From Curtobacterium salicis (GTDB taxonomy: Bacteria > Actinomycetota > Actinomycetes > Actinomycetales > Microbacteriaceae), in assembly GCF_011759505.1 (NCBI RefSeq), contig NZ_JAAOYO010000004.1, positions 472,934-536,933 of the forward strand: DNA of 64,000 nt, written 5' to 3'. Under the pieces are notes generated by a model, which worked only from the letters and a program-made list of their open reading frames with translations, searched no databases and was not told the DNA's origin. Of the stretch, positions 31,399 through 39,500 are shown piece after piece; the stretch's first letter is position 1, and every line of letters begins with the position of its first letter. The position numbers and the translations under genes are program-made.

Positions 31399-33294
31399 AT
31401 GGCCACCACCTTCACCCGTATGCTGCAGCGCGGCACGACCGAGGCTGAGATCCTCTCGTCCTCTGATGTGCCGCTCGCCCGAGAGATCGTCGTCGCATCG
31501 GACACCGGAGCGTTCTGGATCGGCGACGGCGTGGACCCCGCGTCGGCCCTACCGAAGCAGGGCCCGATCACGGTCAATCAGGAGACGGGGATGGCGACCC
31601 TGCCTGAGGGCAGCATCATCCCCTTGGTCGACCAGACGACCTTCCTGCTGCCCGATGTGATGCGTGCAGCTCTCGCGATGACACTCGGTGATCCGGCCAC
31701 TGTCGAGGGAGCCGCCGTCGCGAAGACACGCGGCCCCGCTGGCCCCGCAGGACCTGCAGGCCCTGCGGGTCCTGCGGGCGTTGCTGGCCCCGCAGGATCG
31801 GCCGGGCCCACCGGACCGGCAGGCCCCACGGGAGCCGATGGTGTCGCCGGCACCCAGGCTCGCACTCCCGCGTCTGTGACCGCGATCGCCTGCTGGGGCG
31901 ATTCGATCACGGAGATCGGGGTCGGTACTGACTCCTACCCGGACCTGCTCGCGCAGCTCACCGGCGTGCCCGTCTACAACGGCGGGAAGTGGGGGCAGTC
32001 CTCACCCCAGGTCGGCGCCCGTCAGGGCGGAATCCTCGCGCAGCTGACGTTCAGCGGTGCGCAGATCCCGACGTCCGGCTCCGTGACCGTCACGGCCGAC
32101 ATCAACCCGCTCGGCGGGTCCTACAGCGGATCGCGTCTCGGCTCGTCTCATGGCGTGCCCGGCACGCTGTCGTGGGATCAGCCGTCCAACACGCTCACCT
32201 TCTCGCGCACGACGCCGGGTGCTGCGGTGCCGCTGTCTGGTGCGGTGAAGTTCGTGCCCGCGGACGCGACCAGCGTCTTCAACAGGGAGGCCGTCCAGGT
32301 CTTCGCCGCCGGACGCAACGGCGCGCAGGACGTCACCGGCAACGTGAACGCCGTGCGGCGCATGGTCGCCTACGCGAACACGCGGTTCCTCGTGCTGAGC
32401 GTTCTGCCTTGGGCGGGGCAGGTGTCCCCGGACGCGACGAACTACGCGTACCTCGAGGCGTTCCCCGAGCAGTACCGGGACGTCGGCGCGTGGCTGCGAA
32501 CGGCGGCGGCGGCGACGTCGGCTGGAATTACCTTCACGACTGATGACCAGTCGGACATCGACGCGGGGCTGACGCCGCGGTCGTTCCGCCAGGACGACGT
32601 GCACCCGAACGCGGCGGGCCGCCGGGCCATCGCGACCTTCGTGGCGAACGAGATGGTGAAGCTGGGCTGGGTGTCGCTCTACATCGCCCCGGCATTGCCG
32701 ACCGCGGCGACGAACCGCTGGGACCTCAGTGGGCGTGCGGCCGGGCAGCAGATCGCCTCCGTGCCGCCCCTGACGGGAACGGTGCAGCTGACACAGGGGA
32801 CCGTGGCGTCGCGGCCGACCGGGGTCGTGGACTCGCTGTTCAAGAGGAACCCCGCGCTGGTGTCGTCGACGACGAGCATCGGCGGGTATCTCGGAGCGAC
32901 CCCTGGCATCGCCACTGTGACGGTCGTCGGCCGCCTGACCGACGCGGCAGACGCGAACGGGAAGCTGTTCCTCAACCTCCTCGGCGTGCTCCTCCGGGTC
33001 AACGGCGCGAAGTTCGGGACGTACGCGACGTCGGGAGGCGCTGCGATCAACAGCACCCTGACCGCGGACACGGCGCCGCACGTGTTCACCCTGGTGATGA
33101 GCGGCGCGACCGCGGCGCTGTGGATCGACGGCGTCAAGGTCGGTTCCGGTACGGCTGCTCCGTCGAACGGCCAGTTCAACGTCGGCGGTGGTGCAGGCTT
33201 CGAGGTTCTCGACCTGGTCTACAACGACTCAGCGCTGTCCGATGCGAACGTGACGTCGACCGCAACCTCGCTGCGAAGCGGCTACGTGAAGTAG
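31399..33294 (+). CDS. Tail fibre/receptor protein with collagen-like stalk and SGNH hydrolase
   Basis: A 631-residue protein. The N-terminal ~110 residues (EIVVASDTGAFWIGDGVDPA pattern) are a fibre head domain, followed by 13 Gly-X-Y triplets (about 112-150). An SGNH hydrolase follows with block I WGDSITE (Ser near 167) and block V DDVHPN (Asp/His near 400). The C-terminal part from about 440 is a LamG-like beta sandwich. It probably trimerises through the stalk and removes acyl groups from surface glycans during adsorption. ATG at 31399 follows AGGAAG. It is unusual in lying after the lysis genes. Confidence 0.8.
   Translation: MATTFTRMLQRGTTEAEILSSSDVPLAREIVVASDTGAFWIGDGVDPASALPKQGPITVNQETGMATLPEGSIIPLVDQTTFLLPDVMRAALAMTLGDPATVEGAAVAKTRGPAGPAGPAGPAGPAGVAGPAGSAGPTGPAGPTGADGVAGTQARTPASVTAIACWGDSITEIGVGTDSYPDLLAQLTGVPVYNGGKWGQSSPQVGARQGGILAQLTFSGAQIPTSGSVTVTADINPLGGSYSGSRLGSSHGVPGTLSWDQPSNTLTFSRTTPGAAVPLSGAVKFVPADATSVFNREAVQVFAAGRNGAQDVTGNVNAVRRMVAYANTRFLVLSVLPWAGQVSPDATNYAYLEAFPEQYRDVGAWLRTAAAATSAGITFTTDDQSDIDAGLTPRSFRQDDVHPNAAGRRAIATFVANEMVKLGWVSLYIAPALPTAATNRWDLSGRAAGQQIASVPPLTGTVQLTQGTVASRPTGVVDSLFKRNPALVSSTTSIGGYLGATPGIATVTVVGRLTDAADANGKLFLNLLGVLLRVNGAKFGTYATSGGAAINSTLTADTAPHVFTLVMSGATAALWIDGVKVGSGTAAPSNGQFNVGGGAGFEVLDLVYNDSALSDANVTSTATSLRSGYVK
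31732..31848 (+). repeat. Collagen-like Gly-X-Y repeat (13 triplets)
   Basis: Thirteen consecutive Gly-X-Y codon triplets, mostly Gly-Pro-Ala, code for the stalk of the fibre protein. The 9-base unit is degenerate at synonymous positions (GGC CCC GCT, GGA CCT GCA and so on), so the repeat is kept at protein level rather than being a fresh DNA expansion. Confidence 0.85.
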
Positions 33295-33299
33295 AAGGC

Positions 33300-33341
33300 A
33301 AACGCCCCCGGGCATGGTTTCGGCCATGCTCGGGGGCGTTT
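33300..33341. terminator. Strong bidirectional terminator closing the late operon
   Basis: Positions 33300-33317 pair with 33324-33341 (18 bp, one G-T mismatch) around TTTCGG, starting AAACGCCCCC and ending GGGGGCGTTT, so both directions end in T-rich sequence. It separates the plus-strand fibre gene from the convergent minus-strand cargo gene and is the boundary between phage core and cargo. Confidence 0.88.
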
Positions 33342-33350
33342 CGTCGTTTG

Positions 33351-34706
33351 CTACCAGCGGGAGCCAGCGCTGAGTGGTCGTCGACCGCGGCGGCGCTGTG
33401 GACCCCGGCTGGCTTTCGCGATCTCGGCAGGCAGCTCCTCCGGCGTCTCGGCATTCGTCGAAAACTGAATCGTGAGGACGACGACGAGCGACCAACTGAG
33501 CCAGTCGATCGGGCCCAGGGACCACGGGCGCTCGGTGAGTGCGCAGATGAGGATCGGCACCAGGAGGATGCTCACCTGTCCGAGGTGGCCGCGGTTCGCA
33601 CGGAGCGCGATGATCACCGCGGCGAAGAGCAACACGATGCCGAAGATCCCTGCGACGAAGTAGGACTCGACGAATTGGTTGTGGGTGGAGTAGCCGGCGG
33701 CGTGTGCGATCACGCGGAAGTTCACCTGATCACGCCAGAACTCTCCGCCGTGTCCGATGAAGGGCTGCTTCGCCATCTCACTGAACGCGGTGCGCCAGAG
33801 CGCGACGCGGCCGGTGAACGCCTCGGGCGAGAGGGGCAGAAGCGGCAGGATGCCGACGCCGACGCCGAGAACGGATGCGGCGAAGATGGCGAGCCGCAGG
33901 GAACCGGTGCGCAGTGCGGCGCGCTTGTGGATGGCGCAGAGGATCAGCCCACAGGCGGCGGCAATCGCGCCGGTTCGGGACCCACTGCTGACGGCGAGGA
34001 CTGCGGCCGCGGTCGCGAACAGCAGCTGGTGCTTGCGGAGCCCGAAGTAGAGCACGGGGATCGCCATCGATGCGAGGAGCCCGAAGGCGTTGTTGTTGTC
34101 GGCGACGCCGGAGAAGAGGAACCCGAGCGCGCCGCACTTGCGGAGGCCGCAAGACTGCGACACCGAGCTCGCTGCGACGAGCGACCCGAGGAGGCTGAGC
34201 ACGATGAGGAGCGCCAAGCCGATGGCTGCGCCTTCAAGGACCCCACGGCCGCGAGGGACGAAGACCGCCGCGATGAGGACGAGGAGCAGGGTGATCACGC
34301 CGCCGTTGGCGAGGCTGCTGCCGTAGAGGGATCCGAAGATCAGGCCGAGGACGACGAGCCCTGCGATCGCGGCGGGTGCGAGGTTCGGTTTCGACGACAT
34401 CTTGAGGGACGCGGCGAGCACGATCAGCGCGAGGACGGCGAGAAGCGGCGACGCAATCGTGTTCACCTTCGCGGCTGTTCCGCCGTAGGAGACGATGCCG
34501 TTGTAAAAGCCGTCGAGGATGACGGACCGGCTGCCGAGGAAAACCGATGCGGCGGTCGTCGCGTTGGGCAGGAGGACGGTTATCAGGCCGAGGACTGTTG
34601 CGGTGGTCCACTGCTGCCGGTTCCACATCGGCCGGAGGGCCCGGATGAAGAGGACGGCCATGACGAGGCCGAGAACGCCGAAGCCGAGCGCGTAGGTGCT
34701 GTTCAT
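33351..34706 (-). CDS. O-antigen ligase/polymerase-like (Wzy_C family) membrane protein
   Basis: A 451-residue protein with about ten to twelve membrane helices. It carries Wzy_C-family features: an N-rich DNNNAFGLLASMAIPVLYF segment, SGSRTG, and a large loop with GHGGEFWRD...YSTHNQFVESYFVAGIFG, where the His, Asn and Glu match conserved ligase positions. Such enzymes join or extend surface polysaccharides. The basic, Arg-rich C-terminus (PQRRRGRRPLSAGS) is cytoplasmic. Opposite in strand to the structural genes and bounded by a terminator, it looks like cargo expressed in the lysogen to alter the receptor glycan; that role is inference. Confidence 0.8.
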   Translation of the reverse strand: MNSTYALGFGVLGLVMAVLFIRALRPMWNRQQWTTATVLGLITVLLPNATTAASVFLGSRSVILDGFYNGIVSYGGTAAKVNTIASPLLAVLALIVLAASLKMSSKPNLAPAAIAGLVVLGLIFGSLYGSSLANGGVITLLLVLIAAVFVPRGRGVLEGAAIGLALLIVLSLLGSLVAASSVSQSCGLRKCGALGFLFSGVADNNNAFGLLASMAIPVLYFGLRKHQLLFATAAAVLAVSSGSRTGAIAAACGLILCAIHKRAALRTGSLRLAIFAASVLGVGVGILPLLPLSPEAFTGRVALWRTAFSEMAKQPFIGHGGEFWRDQVNFRVIAHAAGYSTHNQFVESYFVAGIFGIVLLFAAVIIALRANRGHLGQVSILLVPILICALTERPWSLGPIDWLSWSLVVVLTIQFSTNAETPEELPAEIAKASRGPQRRRGRRPLSAGSRW

Positions 34707-34771
34707 CGTCGTCCCCCGGTCACGCGGATCAGTGTGTCACAGACCCTCATGTTCTTCGGTCTTTGCTCCAC

Positions 34772-35047
34772 TCACCGCCGAGGCTTCAGCGTCCGCGGCG
34801 TGACGCGTCCCCGCTCGAGCCAGACACGGTGCGCGAACCCCATGTGGACGAACTGCACGAGCACCCGGTCATCGGTCGCGGCGTCGACGAAGCCGGGGAT
34901 CCGCTGCCAGCCGGTCCGGGTGAACTCGACCTCGACGTAGACGGGTGAGTGGCTGACCCACTCGGACCACTCGACGCCCTCGATGCCGATCGGCTGGTCC
35001 TCTGGCGGGTCCGGGTGCTCTGGTGGGGACCACTGGTACTGTGGCAT
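34772..35047 (-). CDS. Prophage cargo protein of unknown function (91 aa)
   Basis: A 91-residue protein with a Pro-rich N-terminus (YQWSPPEHPDPPEDQPIGIE) and a beta-rich remainder (VYVEVEFTRTGWQRIPGFVD, VLVQFVHMGFAHRVWLERGR). CACGAT, a possible -10, ends 6 bases before ATG 35047, so a leaderless transcript is possible. The 109-base divergent gap to the lipoprotein gene would hold both promoters. No family is recognised. Confidence 0.55.
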   Translation of the reverse strand: MPQYQWSPPEHPDPPEDQPIGIEGVEWSEWVSHSPVYVEVEFTRTGWQRIPGFVDAATDDRVLVQFVHMGFAHRVWLERGRVTPRTLKPRR

Positions 35048-35156
35048 GCGGGCATCGTGCCCCGAGCCGCCGACAGCGCCCCCAGTCGAGGGCTACTCAA
35101 ATCTGTCCGCTGTGGCTAGGCTCAGGCCGGTTCACAGCTTCCCGAAAGGCACCCTC

Positions 35157-35693
35157 ATGCGCTCCGCAGCATTCCTCGCTGTCCCTGCCGTCCTCGCGAT
35201 TGGCCTCCTCGCCGGATGCTCAACGTCGCCCGCGAGCAGCTCGAACGGCACCGTCAGCGACAGCAAGCCCTCCTCAGCAGCCGCCACTCCGAAGGCAACG
35301 AAGGAGGCTGCGGCGACCCCGAAGTTCGGCCAGACCTTCACGTTCAAGAGCGGCCTGGCAGTGTCCATCGGCGCACCTGCCGCCTTCACCCCGTCGACCT
35401 ACGCAGCCGGTGCTGCGGCGAACAACGTCAAGATGACGGTCACCGTGACGAACGGCTCGGACAAGGCCGTTTCGCCCGCGATCTTCCAGTACACCGCGAC
35501 CGCGGCCGGTCAGGCAGGGGACCCGGTCATCGACTCTGAGCAGCACGTCAACGACTACTCGACGGGCAACGTCGCTCCTGGTGCGTCCGCGACCTTCGAC
35601 ATCGGGTTCGGATTCGCGGGGTCCGCCGACGGCGTCACGGTCACCCTCGACCCGACCGACTTCGTCTCGAAGCCGGCCACCTTCACCAGCTGA
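35157..35693 (+). CDS. Prophage-encoded lipoprotein, DUF4352-like
   Basis: A 178-residue protein with a lipoprotein signal peptide: MRSAAFLAVPAVLAIGLLAGC, with lipobox L-A-G-C and the lipidated Cys at 21. A Ser/Thr/Ala-rich linker of about 40 residues precedes an immunoglobulin-like DUF4352-type domain (MTVTVTNGSDKAVSPAIFQY). ATG at 35157 follows GAAAGG; TAGGCT at 35117-35122 could be the -10. A surface lipoprotein expressed by a prophage from its own promoter may block superinfection or change surface properties; that is inferred from position. Confidence 0.75.
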   Translation: MRSAAFLAVPAVLAIGLLAGCSTSPASSSNGTVSDSKPSSAAATPKATKEAAATPKFGQTFTFKSGLAVSIGAPAAFTPSTYAAGAAANNVKMTVTVTNGSDKAVSPAIFQYTATAAGQAGDPVIDSEQHVNDYSTGNVAPGASATFDIGFGFAGSADGVTVTLDPTDFVSKPATFTS

Positions 35694-35710
35694 CTCCAGC
35701 CGCACGCCGA

Positions 35711-35740
35711 CGCCCGCCAGGAGACCCCTGGCGGGCGTTT
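35711..35740 (+). terminator. Rho-independent terminator after the lipoprotein gene
   Basis: CGCCCGCCAGG (35711-35721) pairs with CCTGGCGGGCG (35727-35737), followed by TTTTC. It is a textbook intrinsic terminator 18 bases after the lipoprotein stop, and it shows that the lipoprotein is a separate transcription unit. Confidence 0.88.
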
Positions 35741-35765
35741 TCGTGTGTCGGTGGGCGGAGAGACG

Positions 35766-36032
35766 ATGACGCCCATGATCGACAGCGAGAGGGCCATCCT
35801 GGCGTTCGAGGAGCAGCACCCGCGGAACGACCGGACGAAGGAATCGGCGATCCGCACGGAGCTCGACATGTCGTGGGTGCGATACCGGCAGATGCTCGGC
35901 CGGCTGGTGTCCCGCCCAGACGTGCTCGAGGAGTACGCGGTCGTCGCCCACCGCGTGCAGCGGTCGACGGCCGCCGGCGTCGCTGCTCGTGCGCGGCGGT
36001 CCTTCCGACCCAACGTCTACCCAACGGAATGA
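35766..36032 (+). CDS. DUF3263 protein
   Basis: An 88-residue protein matching DUF3263: SERAILAFEEQHPRNDRTKE, then AIRTELDMSWVRYRQMLGRL and RPDVLEEYAVVAHRVQR. The middle has the look of a helix-turn-helix. Chromosomal members occur widely in actinobacteria; phage copies lie near prophage ends. ATG at 35766 follows GGAGAG; GTG at 35745 is an alternative but overlaps the terminator tail region. Function of the family is unknown. Confidence 0.8.
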   Translation: MTPMIDSERAILAFEEQHPRNDRTKESAIRTELDMSWVRYRQMLGRLVSRPDVLEEYAVVAHRVQRSTAAGVAARARRSFRPNVYPTE

Positions 36033-36156
36033 AGCGGAAACGCATGGGAATGGATGGGAGCGCAGGACGCCCCAGTCGCTCCCCACAGCGGGTGTGATCG
36101 GGGATTAGTAGGAGTACGAGGGAGACGGTGGGAACGCACGCCCACAACAGTGGGTT

Positions 36157-36181
36157 CTCGGTTCAAGTCCGAGGGGGTGCA
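36157..36181 (+). other. Right attachment site: tRNA 3' end (T-arm and acceptor strand)
   Basis: CTCGG (36157-36161), loop TTCAAGT and CCGAG (36169-36173) form a canonical T-arm, followed by acceptor strand GGGGTGC (36174-36180) and discriminator A. A complete tRNA would start GCACCCC, which is absent within 130 bases upstream, and no anticodon arm fits. The preceding CCCAC-AACA-GTGGG (36141-36154) could be a long variable arm, hinting at a class II tRNA (Leu or Ser), but this is uncertain. The intact tRNA should be at the left attachment site outside the window. Confidence 0.75.
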
Positions 36182-36187
36182 CAACAC

Positions 36188-36218
36188 GAAGACCCCGACC
36201 GAACCGGTCGGGGTCTTC
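36188..36218 (+). terminator. Terminator of the original tRNA gene
   Basis: A perfect 14-bp stem (36188-36201 with 36205-36218) with loop AAC starts 7 bases after the tRNA 3' end. It would have terminated the tRNA transcript in the uninfected chromosome and marks the first chromosomal sequence to the right of the prophage. Confidence 0.8.
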
Positions 36219-36340
36219 TGCGTTCCCGGGGCGATGGACCCGGGCCCGACGGGGTGCCGAGGGGGAGCCGATCGGGTACCGGCCGCGGTTCGCCGCCACG
36301 CCCGGGCTGCCGACGCGGGTGGATCGTGTCGGACGAGCAC

Positions 36341-36436
36341 GGCACCGGCACCGGCACCGGCACCGGCACCAGCACCAGCACCAGCGCGAGGACCAGCACC
36401 AGCGCGAGTACCGGCACCGGCACCGGCACCGGCACC
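36341..36436. repeat. GGCACC hexamer repeat tract
   Basis: Sixteen near-identical hexamers, mostly GGCACC with AGCACC and AGCGCG variants, arranged as runs of GGCACC at each end and variant units in the middle. It lies between the tRNA terminator and the end of the surface-protein gene, with no credible coding frame (frames give only Thr-Gly or Pro-Val dipeptide runs). Such a tract is prone to length change by slippage. Confidence 0.85.
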
Positions 36437-36472
36437 GTTCACCGACCAGCGCCACCGCCGGGCGGGTACCAG

Positions 36473-36522
36473 TCGGGGACCGGGCGGGGCGCCCAGGTCG
36501 GGGCGCCCCGCCCGGTCCCCGA
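36473..36522. terminator. 22-bp perfect hairpin at the end of the surface-protein gene
   Basis: Positions 36473-36494 are exactly complementary to 36501-36522, with loop AGGTCG. It begins two bases after the stop of the minus-strand surface-protein gene and would be its terminator, although no T-run follows on that strand. Confidence 0.7.
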
Positions 36523-36524
36523 GG

Positions 36525-39500
36525 TCAGCGCCGCCGGACCCGCCGGACTCCGACGAGGGCGCCACCGACCAGGACGAGGAGCAGCGCCGCGCCGCTCATC
36601 AGCACGAGCCCCTCGCTCCCGGTGAACGCGAGCACGCCGCCGGTGCCCGCCGCGGCGTCCGTCGCGCCGGTCGGACGCTTCGTGGCGTCCGCGGTCGGAT
36701 CGGGCGAAGCGGTGGCGGGTCCGGACTGCTCGGAGCCGGGCTGATCCGTGCCGGGCTGATCCGTGCCGCCGGGCTCTCCGGTGCCGCCGGGCCCGTCCGG
36801 GGCCACGGTGAACCCCGGGTCGACTGCGCCGGGTGGGTCGACGACGTCGCTCTCGGGGAGGACCCCGGCGTCGATGGTGTCGATCCGGTCGACGCCCTCC
36901 AGCGCGCCGTCGGTCGTCTTGCGGGCGACGACCGTTTCGGCGGTCGTGCCGTCCGCGGCGGCGTCGGAGTCCACCGCACGGTCCGGACCGGCGAGCTGGT
37001 GGGTGAACGCCCGCCCGTCCGGAGCTCGGAACGTGACCGTGTACGTCCCGGGCCGGAGCGCTCCGAAGCGGTAGTCGCCGTCGACGTCGGTCGAGGTGGT
37101 GCGATCGACGCCGTCACCGTGGTCGTCCGTGCCGGTGAGCCGGACGTCGACGCCCTCGAGGCCGGGTTCACCAGCGTCCTGGATGCCGTCGCCGTCCTGG
37201 TCGGTCCACACGTGGTCGCCGACGGCGCCGGCGACGACGCGGATGGTCGACGGGTTCGACAACACGGCCAGCGCCAGGTTCGAGGCACGCAGCCCGAAGC
37301 GGTTCGTGTACCGGTCGCCGTCGTGTTGGCCGTCGGTCCGCAGGGCGATCCGGTGGGTGACGGTCGCTCCGACGGCGACAGGTGCGCCGCGTTGCAGACG
37401 GAAGGCGGTGACGTCGGTGAGCGAGTCGGGGCACCCGTCGGAGCCGAAGTCCGCCTCGGCACACCACGTCGTCGAGCCGCCTTGCTGGTTCGAGCGGTGG
37501 GCTCCGTCCAGGACGATCTCCTCCGGTTCCCTGGTGGTGTAGCTGACGGTCTCATCGCCTGCGGCATCGGCGGGGACCGGCTCGGCGAGGGCTGCCGTCC
37601 CGTGGAAGGACGAGGTCTGGCCGGGCCCGAGGAACGGCAGGACGGCGATCAGGTCGGTGTCGTCGATCGCGACGGCATCGGTGTTCGTGGAGTCGAGCTG
37701 CCATTCGAGTTCGTCGCCCGTGACGACGACGGGCTCGACGGCGGTCTGCTCGACGCGCACGCCCCCGGTGGTCACGATCTGCACGGCGCGCTCGGCGCGA
37801 CGGTACCGCTCCTCGGAGCGGTCGCTCGGCGAGGCGATGACGACCGCGTTGGTGACCGGCGCCGCGGGCGCCGTTGCGGACACCTCGGCACTGTACGTGA
37901 TCGGGGGCAGTTCGGTGTTCGGCTCGGCCTCGGGGAAGGTCCAGGTGAGCCGCTGTCGCCGCTGCCCGTCGTCGTCGGTGACCGTGTCCGTCTCCGGCGC
38001 GACCGATGCGCTGCCGGTGACGTAGCTGACGTGCAGCGGCAGGACGTCCTGCACCGTGACGGCGGACGGCCGGCCCGTGGTGTTGCCGTTCGTCAGCGAC
38101 GGGTAGAGGGCGTAGTCGATCGTGTTGCCGGCGACGGCGAACCGGGTCGCGTCCGGGGTGTCCGTGGCGTCGTGCCCGGCGTCGACGATCTTCTTCGTGA
38201 CGCGAGCGAGGTCCTCGGTGACGAGGACGCTGTCGGAGAGACCGCCCGCGCCGAGGTCGGGGTCGGACGAGACGTCGTGGACCCACGGCTTGTCGGAGCC
38301 GAACCGCAGGTGACCGAAGTCGAGCGCCCGTGTGCCGTCAGCGACGTCCTCGATCCGGACGTACGAGTACAGCGCGCCGGTCTTGCCGCCGGCGAGGCCG
38401 CCGGTGGCCCGGATCGCGCCGACCGCGTCGACGCCGCCGGGGACGTCCTCGGGCTGGTCGTACCAGGGGCCGTCGCGGTCCTCGCACGTCGCCTGTCGTT
38501 GGCCTTCCTCGGGGCTGGTCATGTCGTACGCGGCGTACTGGACCGTGCCGCCGGTGAGTCCCGACGTCCACGACGCCACCCGGCCGGTGCCGAGACGTGC
38601 CAGCCGCTGGGTGGCACGGTCGAAGGTGTCGCAGAGCACGACGTCCTGGAACGGACGGATGCCGTCGTTCCGGGCCCCGACGTCGCTGCGCAGGACGGTG
38701 CCGGGCGTCACCCACGGATCTCCCTGCCGGGCGGAACCGGGGGAGACGCTGGATCCCTCGCCGTCGACGCGGTAGAGGTGTTTGAACCCGCCACCGGCCG
38801 CGAACTCGACGATGTTGCGTGCCGCTCGGTTGTCGCCGGTCGGTTCGGTCGAGCCGGGGAAGTTGGGTGCTCCGCTGATCGAGGTGGTCTGCAGCGGCGT
38901 GTAGGTGTTCACCGAGTCGACGCTCGTGCCGGGCGGCGGCGTGGGCATCCACACGGACAGGTAGCCGGAGACGAAGTAGGCGCGGTTCGGCTGGGTCAGC
39001 GTCCCGGTCAGTCCGGTCGTGGGCAGGTGGGTCGGATCGGTGACCGTGCCGGTGATCGTCACCGAGACGGGCTCGCCGGCCGCGTCCTGCTCGCAGATGA
39101 TCGTGCCGGAGTCCGTGACGCTGTCCGCCGTGCCACCGCGGCCCCCGGGCAGGCTGCCGAAGCGCCAGTCGGTGCGTTCGTTGACGCCGCAGGCGGGGTG
39201 CCCACCGTTCCAGAGCACCGCCTCGGAGGGCAGGTCGCCGAGGATCCCCGAGAGGTCGTCGGTGAAGGTCATCGGCCCGGCGCTCCGCTCGAAGCCGAGC
39301 AGCCCCTGGCCCGGCACGACGGGGTCCCAGTCGACGGTCATCGGGTAGACGAGCTGGATGCCGCGCGTCTCGCCGTCCGGACCGAAGACGTCGGTGTCGA
39401 GGCGTGAGGCGGTGACGTTCTTGCTGAGGTTGTAGCGCGCCGCGGCCGAGACCGTCGTCGTGGGCGAGGTCGCCGTGACGGCTTCGACGTCGGTGCCGTC

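Larger units (their letters stand above)
1..36187. mobile_element. Integrated siphovirus prophage, left end outside window
   Basis: The block carries a repressor switch, a recombination/replication operon, HK97-type head genes, a long-tail module, lysis genes and a cargo block in the order expected of a temperate siphovirus. The right end is marked by a tRNA T-arm plus 3' acceptor strand with no matching 5' half, which is the usual scar of integration into a tRNA gene. No integrase is visible; the minus-strand ImmA/IrrE gene runs off the left edge and the integrase is presumably beyond it. Every structural gene is open and full length, so the element may be functional; that is inference. The exact right boundary depends on the attachment core and is given to about 30 bases. 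Confidence 0.95.

Noticed and set aside
36060..36185. Complete tRNA gene at the right end
   Set aside because: T-arm and acceptor 3' strand are fine, but no GCACCCC 5' strand, D-arm or anticodon arm fits upstream.
36105..36455. Minus-strand frame over the tRNA end (contains a GLEPRTH-type peptide)
   Set aside because: That peptide pattern is a known artefact of translating tRNA T-arms; the frame also runs through the repeat tract.
36054..39407. Plus-strand open frame of 1117 codons opposite the surface-protein gene
   Set aside because: It crosses the tRNA fragment, the terminator and the hexamer repeat, which no real gene would do; the minus-strand gene has signal peptide, SdrD-like domain and sorting signal.
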